Assembly: GCF_910592395.1 (NCBI RefSeq)
Contig: NC_088315.1
Location: 12,776,501-12,840,500 of the forward strand
DNA: 64,000 bases
Direction: 5' to 3'
Origin: Lineus longissimus
Lineage: Eukaryota; Nemertea; Pilidiophora; Heteronemertea; Lineidae
The position numbers were made by a program, and so were the translations under genes. Of this stretch, positions 42,977-50,777 are shown piece by piece. Each line of letters starts with the position of its first letter. Position 1 is the first letter of the stretch. Under the pieces are notes generated by a model, which made no database searches, had not been told where the DNA came from, and was given only the letters and a program-made list of their open reading frames with translations.

Positions 42977-43225
42977 TCAAGTTAAACCTAACACTGTACA
43001 AATGGCGGAAATTGGTATGCTGACTACATTTCCAATCACAGTCGCCGCACCAATTGATGCCACTGTGACACTGGTGATATACATGCCAATTTCACAACCG
43101 TGTAAGATTTGACTAGCTTTTTTATATTTTTTAGACAATTTTTTTCTTTCCCTAATGTTAACCTCTAATTCTGTAATTTTGTCTTTAATTTTTTCAAGCC
43201 TAAATTCTTCTACGCCATCATCCAT
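42977..43225 (-). pseudogene. Coiled-coil/membrane Polinton protein, probably truncated
   Basis: 82 residues. A charged heptad-like N-terminal helix (LEKIKDKITELEVNIRERKK) is followed by a hydrophobic Gly/Ala/Val-rich region (GMYITSVTVASIGAATVIGN). It ends at TGA 42977-42979, with the family-2 insertion starting 26 bp further on. From memory, related Polinton proteins continue well beyond this point with another hydrophobic and basic section, so the gene is likely cut. It probably acts at membranes or in the virion; nothing firmer can be said. The TTAGAATAA start motif precedes its ATG. Confidence 0.5.
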
Positions 43226-43915
43226 TTATTCTAACCGTAAATCAATTGAAACAGGAGTTAAAAATTCAATAGTCTCACCATTCTGATCTTTGACCTGTAG
43301 TTCAATACTAGTATGATCGTGCTGCGCGATCTTTACTTTTTGCAGGGAGGTATATTCATGCATATCTCCATAATATTTACCTTTGGGAACAAACGTAGTA
43401 ATAAGATCACTACGCTTTCCATTCACTTAATTTTTTCTCGTATCGACAATACTACAAGAAATTCTGTACTCATGATGTGGTAAAAATTTACAAGGTTTAT
43501 TACCTGTAATTTCTGACTTTATAAAGGTATTCTCTGAATAAGTCATTCCTAATAGCTCACCTAGTTCTCTATGGAGAATTACCCCCAACGGTGGCTCAAC
43601 TTTAATTTTTATTTTACCTTCACTGGGTAAATAAGTTAACTCAAATTTATCAGCATGCCCTTTTTCACTCAGCGCTTCCTGTACTGCTTTATTGTAGGTA
43701 ACTGGTGTATAAAATCCATCGGGAATAACGATCAAGTCCTGTGCTGTATAGGCTTTATCAACAACAGTCGCAAATCGTAGATAGTGATTCTTTAATTTCC
43801 TTGAAATATTATAGTAAGTCATAGGAATAATAGCCTTTTCAACCTGTACGGTTTCGTATGGTTGAATACTCCCAGGGAGTAGACAATGTAATGTGTCATG
43901 GAACCTAATGTTCAT
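43226..43915 (-). pseudogene. Minor capsid protein (penton-type), broken by in-frame TAA
   Basis: The first 162 codons (43427-43915) and the next 66 (43226-43426) are in the same frame, separated only by TAA at 43427-43429. The second part starts with GTG, not ATG, so it is not an independent gene. The first part has FHDTLHCLLPGSIQPYE, IPDGFYTPVTYNKAVQEAL and LGELLGMTY segments, and the second has NGKRSDLITTF and GKYYGDMHEY. This order is that of the single-jelly-roll minor capsid protein of Polintons and adintoviruses, which forms the vertices. The stop would remove the C-terminal third. TAAAATAA precedes the ATG. Confidence 0.65.
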
Positions 43916-45344
43916 TTATTTTAGAAGAAATTTTATTTGCTTTTTTTCTAATCCCTCCTATATTGGTTGCTAATACTTGAACAATGACAAGAATAGTCAC
44001 TGCCACTGCGATGATCAAATGCTCTGCTAAAAATCCTACAACACTAGCAGCTGCTTTCAAGATAGTAGACACAATGGCTCCTAGAATTCCTGGAAGTACT
44101 GCTAGAGCTTTAGAACCTTAGGAAAGTAACCAATTTTTAAATTTTATCAGACCTTGCGTAATTTTACTAGGAGGTTTGCTAGGTCCTATAGGTTTACTAG
44201 GTCTTCCAGATCCTCCTGGTGTATCAGGTTTAACTGACTTTGAAGGAGCACTTGGTTTTACTAAAGAGCCTATAGTTCCACCAATGGCAGACAACGCTAT
44301 AATAACTGCACTGACAATGGTAGCAAGTTTAAAGCCCTTCAATTTGAACAAGGCGTCAAGTCTCTCCCCTAAGGATTTCCTTGTATCATTGGCTTGACCT
44401 TCAAAATTGTAAGCTGTTTGGTTAGATATATTCCTAGTGTCTTTTTTGAGTTGTTCAACAATAACATCTTCTTCTTCATTAGCCTTGTACAAAACTTGGT
44501 ACTCTTTCTCAATTAATGGCTCCTTCATTTCAATATCGTCACTTTGCTCCAATTTGTTTATTTTATCCATTATTCTCTTACGTATCAGTCTATATTTTTC
44601 CCTAATGGTACGTAACTTACGTCTGATGTAGTCAATGGCATCATCTAATTTAGAATTATTTGTTTTCAGGGGTTTGCCTGTTTCATCAAAAATATGCGTT
44701 TGGACATTGTCTACATCATCATCATCAAGATCAACTTCAACAATTTTTGTTTCACCTGTATCAATATTGGTCTCTTGTTCAACATTGGTGTCTTCATTTT
44801 CAACAATAACATTAGCGTCCACAGGATATTGTGCACTAGAACCTGCTCCTTCTGGTGGAAACAAATCTCTTCTGCCTGTTGTTTCCTTTCCTTTTTCAAG
44901 TATTGGAGTTTCTCCTGCTTTAGCTGGACTCACAATAGATTGTTCAAAGATTTGTTTAAAGCGAGGGCTTCTAGTCATAAGTGTTTTAAACGATCTGAGT
45001 TTTCCACCACTCGTCTCAAGTGCTTCACCTCCTGCTCGTGAACCAACAATAACCCATTTCCCATTCACTTTTCTCATATATTCACGTAGAAATGTTCGAT
45101 CACCTTTTAATGATCGTCCATATTCTTTTTCCATCCGATCAATAAGCCTATTTTTTTCTTGAATCTGGTGTAAGTCTCTTTCATTTTCTTTTTGTTCTTT
45201 GGTGACTTGCTCACGATTTCTAGCATTCATCTCTTCCATAATAATTCTATTTCCCTCTCCTTGTTGATCTAAGACAACTTGCAGGTCTTCAGTCTTACCC
45301 TTTTCGCCATATGCTAAGTCACCTTCTTCAACGAAGTCATCCAT
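43905..45344 (-). pseudogene. Large membrane-anchored Polinton protein, broken by in-frame TAA
   Basis: 408 codons are open from the ATG at 45344 to TAA at 44118-44120. The same frame then stays open about 70 codons to 43905, giving a hydrophobic end (LPGILGAIVSTIL, LIIAVAVTILVIV) that fits the preceding TM region (SAVIIALSAIGGTIGSL), so the stop looks secondary. The N-terminal half is charged and coiled-coil-like (KEQKENERDLHQIQEKNRL). An acidic VDLDDDDVD patch lies near 205-213, and a Pro/Gly/Ser linker follows the first TM. It is a common large gene next to the minor capsid gene in such elements. A structural or membrane-remodelling virion role is inferred. Its tail would overlap the next gene's ATG. 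Confidence 0.6.
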
Positions 45345-45349
45345 TTATT

Positions 45350-45745
45350 TTATAAAAATTTTGTTACCACAGCAGATCCGATGACACTTGCAGCAATATA
45401 GGCCTGTTCATAATTTTTCTGACTCTGACTAGGTTTATGATAATGAGACAAAGTAGGTTCAGGGTGGATGCTGTCATACAGGCGGATGGAGTCTCTCATG
45501 TCTAACATGTCTGACTGTGCTTGATGTTTTTTCTGTCGTTGTTCTGCAAGGAAGTCAAGATGCTTAATTCTATTATGCGACCACATCGCTGACTGTTTTT
45601 GTAATTTTTCGCTCGCTAAATCATGTCTTTTACGCTCTTCTACAGCATTCTGCGCATCAAATGCGTGGAACATGGCATTACCTCCTACGAAAGCAGTCGC
45701 ATTAGCTACTGCCCCGAAAATGGTTGTTAAAATCATGCCAGCCAT
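45350..45745 (-). CDS. Small conserved Polinton membrane protein
   Basis: 131 residues, intact. An N-terminal hydrophobic Ala/Gly stretch (MILTTIFGAVANATAFVGG) is followed by a long charged helix (AVEERKRHDLASEKLQKQSA, RIKHLDFLAEQRQKKHQAQ), then LSHYHKPSQSQKNYEQAY and a hydrophobic tail (AASVIGSAVVTKFL). The layout is two hydrophobic ends around a coiled coil. It belongs to the virion-gene cluster of Polinton 2 and is preceded by a TATAAAATAAAAA-type motif. The cognate function is unknown to me. Five bases separate its stop from the next ATG. Confidence 0.7.
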   Translation of the reverse strand: MAGMILTTIFGAVANATAFVGGNAMFHAFDAQNAVEERKRHDLASEKLQKQSAMWSHNRIKHLDFLAEQRQKKHQAQSDMLDMRDSIRLYDSIHPEPTLSHYHKPSQSQKNYEQAYIAASVIGSAVVTKFL

Positions 45746-45769
45746 ATTCGTTTTTATTTTATAAAAATT

Positions 45770-46003
45770 TTAACTAGTGATGTTCTTCGGTAGCCCTTGC
45801 TTTTCCAGATAGCCCTTTGTAATAATAGCAAGTGTCACTGCTCCTGTAAGCTTCAGCGCTTCCATAAGGTCTGGTTTACTCGGATCTCCAATGTTTGACT
45901 TCAGAAGTTTCTTTGCGGCCATACTATAGCCAACGGTTAAACCTGCCAAAACAGCAGCATGATAGATTGTGTTTCCTATATTTTTCACGTCAATGTTGTC
46001 CAT
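45770..46003 (-). CDS. Small membrane protein
   Basis: 77 residues with two hydrophobic segments (YHAAVLAGLTVGYSMAA and LKLTGAVTLAIITKGYL) joined by a polar loop. No family is recognised beyond its typical place among short membrane genes in Polinton virion clusters. TATAATAA directly precedes the ATG. The frame is intact. Confidence 0.65.
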   Translation of the reverse strand: MDNIDVKNIGNTIYHAAVLAGLTVGYSMAAKKLLKSNIGDPSKPDLMEALKLTGAVTLAIITKGYLEKQGLPKNITS

Positions 46004-46030
46004 TTATTATAGGAAAAAAAAAAAATAATT

Positions 46031-46327
46031 TTAGATCTCTAGCTTTGTACCACGTTGAGTCTTTGTAACAGCTGGAGACACCACGCTCGCTACGCTCGCT
46101 GTCCGTGATTGTGAACTATAGTACAACACAAATACAGCTATACCAATGCTACCAGCTACAATATAAGGATAGTAGTTCCTAGCTTGTACGGCGTCTTGCT
46201 GTACTGGCTTCTTCTTCCCTTTGTTCAACTGACCCAATTTCTTTCCCCATTCAACTCTCTTAGAGTTCTTTGGCTTTTCTTCAGATGTTGTGATGTCTTT
46301 AACTTGTTCATCTTCTTCATTCGTCAT
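46031..46327 (-). CDS. Small single-TM basic protein
   Basis: 98 residues. The N-terminal half is charged and basic (KRVEWGKKLGQLNKGKKKP). One TM (YPYIVAGSIGIAVFVLYYS) at about 53-71 is followed by a Ser/Val-rich tail containing a GCTCGC-repeat-encoded SVASVV. Probably a virion membrane or assembly protein; this is inferred from context only. TTATAATAA abuts its ATG. It is divergent from the zinc-ribbon gene at 46478 across a 150-bp repeat-bearing spacer. Confidence 0.6.
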   Translation of the reverse strand: MTNEEDEQVKDITTSEEKPKNSKRVEWGKKLGQLNKGKKKPVQQDAVQARNYYPYIVAGSIGIAVFVLYYSSQSRTASVASVVSPAVTKTQRGTKLEI

Positions 46328-46348
46328 TTATTATAAGAAAATAATTTT

Positions 46349-46450
46349 AGTGACTATTGACGACTATTAAAGTGACTATTGACGACTATTAAAGTGACTA
46401 TTAATGACTATTAAAGTGACTATTAAAGTGACTATTAACGACTATTAAAG
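46349..46450. repeat. Short tandem array in a divergent promoter
   Basis: About five units of AGTGACTATTGACGACTATTAA and shortened forms lie between the divergent genes starting at 46327 (minus) and 46478 (plus). The position suggests a regulatory or operator-like array. Confidence 0.8.
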
Positions 46451-46477
46451 TCATCACTATTTAATTATTATTCTACT

Positions 46478-47119
46478 ATGAATAAAATGAGACCAAACAT
46501 TAATTTTGACACGTTAGACGAAATTTATGACAAAGTTGTTGATGCTCTGGCAGCAAAACCAATAGAACTTACGCTGTATCAAAATGAAATTTCAGACGCT
46601 GTCTCTCTGTACGAAGAGCTCACAATAGCAAACAAATATGTGGACTTGTACTGCGAACATTGGATATGTAAAGATTGTTATTCAACTGATCATGCCATAC
46701 TAGAACATGAAATAGTTTGCTATGATTGTGGAACAGTAGACAATGCTTACAATCCGCTCAATCATAAGCCGGTTTTATGGTCAAATGCAGTTGAAAAAAG
46801 TCCATATTTTCAGGGATTAGACTATGGTATGGAAGGTACACATGTGATTGTTCCGACTAAATTTTCAAAATTTAAAGCTCAATATAAAGATGAGCTATTG
46901 TTCAAATCAATAGACTGTAATATGATTGAAAAAGATTTTAAAACACTCGAAGCATTGTTTGATGAGAAGAAAGATGAAATAAATAGGAAGAACTTCTTCT
47001 CCAATAAATTTATAATGCAAAAATTACTCGAATATCACTCCTTGGTCGAACAGCCAAAAACATTAACTAAATCATTAAGCGATGTGTATGCTATATTTAA
47101 ACAGTGGAACTGGCCATAA
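46478..47119 (+). CDS. VLTF3/TFIIB-like zinc-ribbon transcription factor candidate
   Basis: 213 residues, intact. A four-Cys ribbon CKDC...CYDCGTVDN (C64, C67, C81, C84) is of the TFIIB/VLTF3 type. The C-terminal third (RKNFFSNKFIMQKLLEYH ... YAIFKQWNW) resembles the helical end of poxvirus late transcription factor 3-like proteins. Such factors drive late gene expression in large DNA viruses. Here the gene stands alone on the plus strand and diverges from the virion genes across the tandem array at 46349-46450, which would suit a regulator of those genes. The match is by eye; confidence in the zinc ribbon is high, in the family moderate. Confidence 0.65.
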   Translation: MNKMRPNINFDTLDEIYDKVVDALAAKPIELTLYQNEISDAVSLYEELTIANKYVDLYCEHWICKDCYSTDHAILEHEIVCYDCGTVDNAYNPLNHKPVLWSNAVEKSPYFQGLDYGMEGTHVIVPTKFSKFKAQYKDELLFKSIDCNMIEKDFKTLEALFDEKKDEINRKNFFSNKFIMQKLLEYHSLVEQPKTLTKSLSDVYAIFKQWNWP

Positions 47120-47152
47120 TTTTATAAGGTCTAACACACCCTATAAAATTAT
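47116..47152. terminator. Inverted repeat between convergent genes
   Basis: ATAATTTTATAAGG (47116-47129) and CCTATAAAATTAT (47140-47152) can pair. They include the stop codons of the convergent genes at 47119 and 47149. A similar TAATTTTATAAGCC arrangement follows 40815. Candidate two-way transcription end. Confidence 0.5.
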
Positions 47153-47622
47153 TGACACTTGCTCACTTCTTCGCTCGCTTCTTCGATCGCTGGTACACTC
47201 GTTGGTACAGGTGATTCCAAGGCAGTTTCTGCTGTATTTGCTACAATTGTGCCTGCTGCTAGAAGAGTTGGATTCATGTACTGACCCAGCTGTTTCTTTA
47301 TTTCATGGTTGACTATAATATTGCCATTTAATTTTTTGTGGAGTTTTTTCTGATCTAAATTTGGGAATGCCACTCTCACAGCTTGCGTATATCCGAATAG
47401 TAAATTAGATACTAAATCGTCAGCAATCTGTGTATTATATTTGACTTGAAATTCACCATGTAGTTTTTCTATATTTTTTTTAGATGCTTTTTTAATTGTT
47501 CCTTCGCTCGCTTTTATTCCTAATTTACTCAGCAGTCCTGATTGATAGTGAGAGAGTAATTCACTGCGCATGTCATACTCGCTTCGCTCTCCAGTTTCAA
47601 TTTCTTCAACAATAGTTTCCAT
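47149..47622 (-). CDS. Conserved Polinton virion-cluster protein, function unknown
   Basis: 157 residues, intact. Mostly helical and charged (KASKKNIEKLHGEFQVKY), with a central FGYTQAVRVAFPNL segment, and a hydrophobic-to-acidic end (TLLAAGTIVANTAETALE). There are no catalytic motifs or membrane segment. It lies directly downstream of the ATPase gene on the same strand, with ATAAATAA before the ATG. Several GCTCGC-type motifs lie within its two ends. Confidence 0.6.
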   Translation of the reverse strand: METIVEEIETGERSEYDMRSELLSHYQSGLLSKLGIKASEGTIKKASKKNIEKLHGEFQVKYNTQIADDLVSNLLFGYTQAVRVAFPNLDQKKLHKKLNGNIIVNHEIKKQLGQYMNPTLLAAGTIVANTAETALESPVPTSVPAIEEASEEVSKCQ

Positions 47623-47631
47623 TTATTTATG

Positions 47632-48230
47632 TTAAAATTTTGTACTGAAATGGAATCTTTCTGCGCAGTAAAAGTCGTTTACCTGCATCAATCTGCGCAA
47701 GAACTGTATCCTTTTCGCTACTGGGGATACAACGATTGGTCCAATGAGCTTTGATCATTCAATGTATGGATGACCATATGTTTACAATTTTCACGGAAGT
47801 CTTTGACGACTGCATTATATTTTTGAGTTAAAAGCCATACAGAAATGCCAAAATGTCGCCCAGAGAAAGCTAGTTCAGTCAATTTAGTACATTTATTCTT
47901 TGCTTCCCATAAATTAGCACAGTCATCAATGATAAATAGTGTTTGATGGTCTTGACTTTTTAACACATTAACAGCATCTTCTAAGCAAGCATTTAAATCG
48001 CTCAACACTAGCTTAGATGGGTAAATGTGTACATTTTTGTCTTGTGTGATCCATGGTCTATCTTGATAAGTTTTATTCATGTCAATCGTAGGGCAAAATA
48101 TCACGATGTCGTCGAATTTTTTCTGAAATTCTTGTTCTAGAAGATCTAGGACAAAATATGTTTTGCCGCAGTCAGTCATGCCACACACTAACATGTTGAA
48201 TGGAGTGTGACAATAGTGAAATGTTTCCAT
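47632..48230 (-). pseudogene. DNA-packaging ATPase, Polinton 2, frameshifted near the end
   Basis: 170 codons are open to TAG at 47718. Walker A is GMTDCGKT (about 17-24) and Walker B is TLFIIDDC (about 94-101), followed by LAFSGRHFGISVWLLTQKYN, the typical sensor-like strand of Polinton and adintovirus ATPases. In the adjacent frame an open stretch continues from about 47725 to 47632 with a plausible basic C-terminal end, so a one-base indel near 47725-47735 is likely. This enzyme packages DNA into capsids. TTAAAATAA precedes the ATG. It differs strongly from the Polinton 1 ATPase. Confidence 0.75.
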
Positions 48231-48252
48231 TTATTTTAACAACAAACGCTCG

Positions 48253-49470
48253 CTAGCGTACAATACCTTTCACACGCTTGTTCTCAAGTCCTACTAGTCG
48301 ATCTGCTACAATATAGACAAGCATGTCATATTCTGTCTCAGTACTTCTGGTGAGCTCAAGTTGAAGACCGTGTTTGATGTTGCTCATGGCTGTTCCTGAT
48401 CCATGCAAAGTATTATCGTCTGTACTTCGAAGATCAATCCATAGAGCAAATTTGTGTTTGTCGTAGAATTTTTCGACATCCATCATACAGTCCTCAGTAT
48501 GCTTCACATCTTCTGGCATATAAAGCCGCTTGACTTCATCGAACTGGTTGTAAGCCTTCATTCCAGATTTGTAGATGCAGTGTGAGATCCCTTCTGAAGT
48601 GATGGTCACATTGGTGATGTCTGGATTCTGAAAACTTGTGTTTTCTGAGTCATACTCTCCGAAATTTTTCTGGAAAAATATCAGAATCCCCTTTGTAGAT
48701 TTGCGATTGACATCTACATTGATATTCACCCGTTTATTCTTCCCAATTGACTCTGTCCTCAAAAGATGCACATCTTCATACATCCATCTCATCTCAGAGT
48801 TATAAAAAGATTCAATGGTTTGAGCCAGTACATCTGAGGTGATTGTTTCATATTCAAGCTGAATATCAGTCACAGCATATGTCTTTGAGGATGCTGTTCC
48901 AGCGACCACATACTTTGCGTTGTTGAATTTGATGTTATACTCAATGGACTCCAAAATAGCTGCTGGGTAAAAGGGTGCATGTGTATCAAATAGTTCTGAT
49001 TCAATAGGAATGCAGTAACGATCCTCAAAGTCTGTTTTAATGCCATCTTTTCGCTGATCCTTCACAATTCCTTGTTGTACTCGATTCTTTCGCTGTTTCT
49101 CAGTCAACCAAAAGTCTTTGAAAGTGTTGTAGATGAAGGCTTTATTCACTTCACTCATGTGTTGACCTCCCATACTTGTCGTGATTCTGTCCACAATATT
49201 TCGACCAACATTGGCCACAAATGTAGCAGGTGTAGCATTGGCTGCATTGCTTGCTTTTGATGTGGTAGAAAGTTTAAACGTGAGCTTCATACTTCCAGGA
49301 ACAATCACTTGTCCTTTCTCAAGCTTGGGAATCTTCACATAAAGTGTTTCACCCGGATTTACAGAATTGGGGTTATGTGTAATGACCTCAACATTTCTCT
49401 TGGCTTTTAAGCCTCTAGATTCTTTATCTGTTCGATAAGGGTCTAAGTATTTACCGTAGGACATGTCCAT
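48253..49470 (-). CDS. Major capsid protein (double jelly-roll, hexon-like)
   Basis: 405 residues, intact. An N-terminal NPGETLYVKIPKLEKGQVIV strand pair, GRNIVDRITTSMGGQ, KDFWLTEKQRKNRV, a middle FYNSEMRWMYEDVH and a late DVEKFYDKHKFALWIDLRS segment are in the order of Polinton/adintovirus hexon-like proteins. The fold is known for this family; nothing here shows it directly. It is the main shell protein. Its ATG lies only 32 bp from the divergent ATG at 49503, and TTATAATAA abuts it. It is the best evidence that Polinton 2 descends from a virion-forming element. It has no stop or indel, unlike its neighbours. Confidence 0.88.
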   Translation of the reverse strand: MDMSYGKYLDPYRTDKESRGLKAKRNVEVITHNPNSVNPGETLYVKIPKLEKGQVIVPGSMKLTFKLSTTSKASNAANATPATFVANVGRNIVDRITTSMGGQHMSEVNKAFIYNTFKDFWLTEKQRKNRVQQGIVKDQRKDGIKTDFEDRYCIPIESELFDTHAPFYPAAILESIEYNIKFNNAKYVVAGTASSKTYAVTDIQLEYETITSDVLAQTIESFYNSEMRWMYEDVHLLRTESIGKNKRVNINVDVNRKSTKGILIFFQKNFGEYDSENTSFQNPDITNVTITSEGISHCIYKSGMKAYNQFDEVKRLYMPEDVKHTEDCMMDVEKFYDKHKFALWIDLRSTDDNTLHGSGTAMSNIKHGLQLELTRSTETEYDMLVYIVADRLVGLENKRVKGIVR

Positions 49471-49502
49471 TTATTATAAGTAAAAATAAAATGTTAAAAT
49501 AA
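49471..49502. promoter_or_regulatory. 32-bp bidirectional promoter
   Basis: The whole space between divergent ATGs of the major capsid gene (minus) and the 49503 gene (plus). Each ATG is immediately preceded by TTATAATAA or TTAAAATAA. There is no room for usual 5' UTRs. Confidence 0.6.
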
Positions 49503-49874
49503 ATGAGTAATTTATATACTAACTTTGGTTCAAATGATGGTCAAATTCAAGACATTCAAGACAAGTTCAATGCAGACATTCTCAAGGTTAAAGATAGATT
49601 TAATTTGTGGGATTATGAGATTGACAAAGTACTAGTTGAGATTAAAGAAGACATCCTCAAGGTTAAAAACAGTCAGTTTGGTGCAGACGTTATAACAGCG
49701 ACTAAAGTCAATACCAAAGTGGATCAACTTGAGATATCAGTGAATGACAGTTTCATCAAATTAGAAACATGGTGGGCTATCGTTGGAACTTATTTAGACT
49801 ATATGTTCACCCGTAGAAGATGGAAAAATGTGCCAAAAGAAATGAAAGAAGTTCCTTCATTGCAAATTGAGTAG
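49503..49874 (+). CDS. Coiled-coil protein, unrecognised
   Basis: 123 residues. Two diverged internal repeats (DKFNADILKVKDRFNLWDYE and KEDILKVKNSQFGADVI) suggest a coiled coil over residues 15-90. The C-terminal part is aromatic and basic (WWAIVGTYLDYMFTRRRW). It is reminiscent of trimeric fibre-like proteins by composition only. It diverges from the major capsid gene, which favours a virion role. The frame is intact. After its stop, TTTATAATATG...CATTATAAAT forms another small inverted repeat before the convergent integrase. Confidence 0.5.
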   Translation: MSNLYTNFGSNDGQIQDIQDKFNADILKVKDRFNLWDYEIDKVLVEIKEDILKVKNSQFGADVITATKVNTKVDQLEISVNDSFIKLETWWAIVGTYLDYMFTRRRWKNVPKEMKEVPSLQIE

Positions 49875-49911
49875 CATGTTTATAATATGATTTTACATTA
49901 TAAATATCTTA

Positions 49912-50777
49912 CTACCTTCTCAACCGTGAGTCAATAATATTTTCAGGATCTAAGCCTTCTTTGTGTTTAATTGTTGACTCAATTTTAGCTTCTTTTTCAA
50001 CGCGATCAACCTCTGCTTCTTCATCAATTGTAGCTAGCACTTGTGTCACACGCTGCAAAGCATCAAGTCTAACTCTTTCATCATCATTCAATACTGCATG
50101 CACCCCCTCAATATTTTTTACAGTGTAAGTTCTATTGGACCATATTTGTTTGTAACCTTTAGTAAATATAGGTCTCTTTAACTTCTTTCTAACACTTTCA
50201 CCTATTTTAAATTTGTATTCAACTGGCATAGACTTTTCAGCATTTAATTCAATCAACTCACTTTCATGATGCGCAGCTTCATTAGGAGCATAGTTTAAAA
50301 TTCCTCTATGTGGCCTACTATTGTACGCAGTAATGTACTCTTGCAAATGATCAACCCATTTAACTGAATTTCGTTCAGTAAAGTCCTTGAATATCATCTC
50401 TTTAATGGTTCTAGATAGTCTGTCAATAAGTCCTAGCGCATGATGATCTCCTATGTCCACTGTATCATGCTTGATGTTTAACTCTTTGAATAGGTCTTGT
50501 ACTGGCCTATTCAGGAATTCATTGCCTGAGTCTGTAATAATAAGTGTGATTGGGCTTGCAAGTGTGTAAATTTTTTCAAACCCATTTTTCACTTCAAATT
50601 TTGTCTTATTTTTTAAAGCTTCAGCATAGGCTTTTCTAGTAAATGTATCAATAGCAAGAAGTATCCATTTGTAACCTTTATTTTGCCTTGAGTAATTTGA
50701 CATGTCTAGAAGATCCATAAACCATAGAGCATTCTCACGATAGGCTATAATGTGACCCTGAATCTTTTGTGGTTGCT
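49912..50777 (-). pseudogene. Integrase, Polinton 2, C-terminal part (split by insertion)
   Basis: About 288 codons after the insertion point. The catalytic core shows FMDLLDMSNY (first D), LIITDSGNEF (second D) and ALGLIDRLSRTIK, where the third acidic residue seems to be Asp rather than Glu. I recall the same substitution in other Polinton integrases of this type. An SH3-like YKFKIGESVRKKLKR follows. No chromodomain is present; the C-terminus is charged and helical. The N-terminal piece is at 52496-52631. The 1.7-kb family-1 element between them lies at the exact junction, and the frame matches on both sides, so the gene was intact before insertion. Confidence 0.85.

Noticed and set aside
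43226-43426. 66-codon frame as an independent gene
   Set aside because: It starts with GTG and is in the same frame as the preceding minor capsid segment, so it is the tail of a broken gene.
44635-45162. 175-codon plus-strand frame opposite the large membrane-protein gene
   Set aside because: Low-complexity mirror frame with Ser/Val runs; the minus-strand gene has the expected neighbours and start motif.
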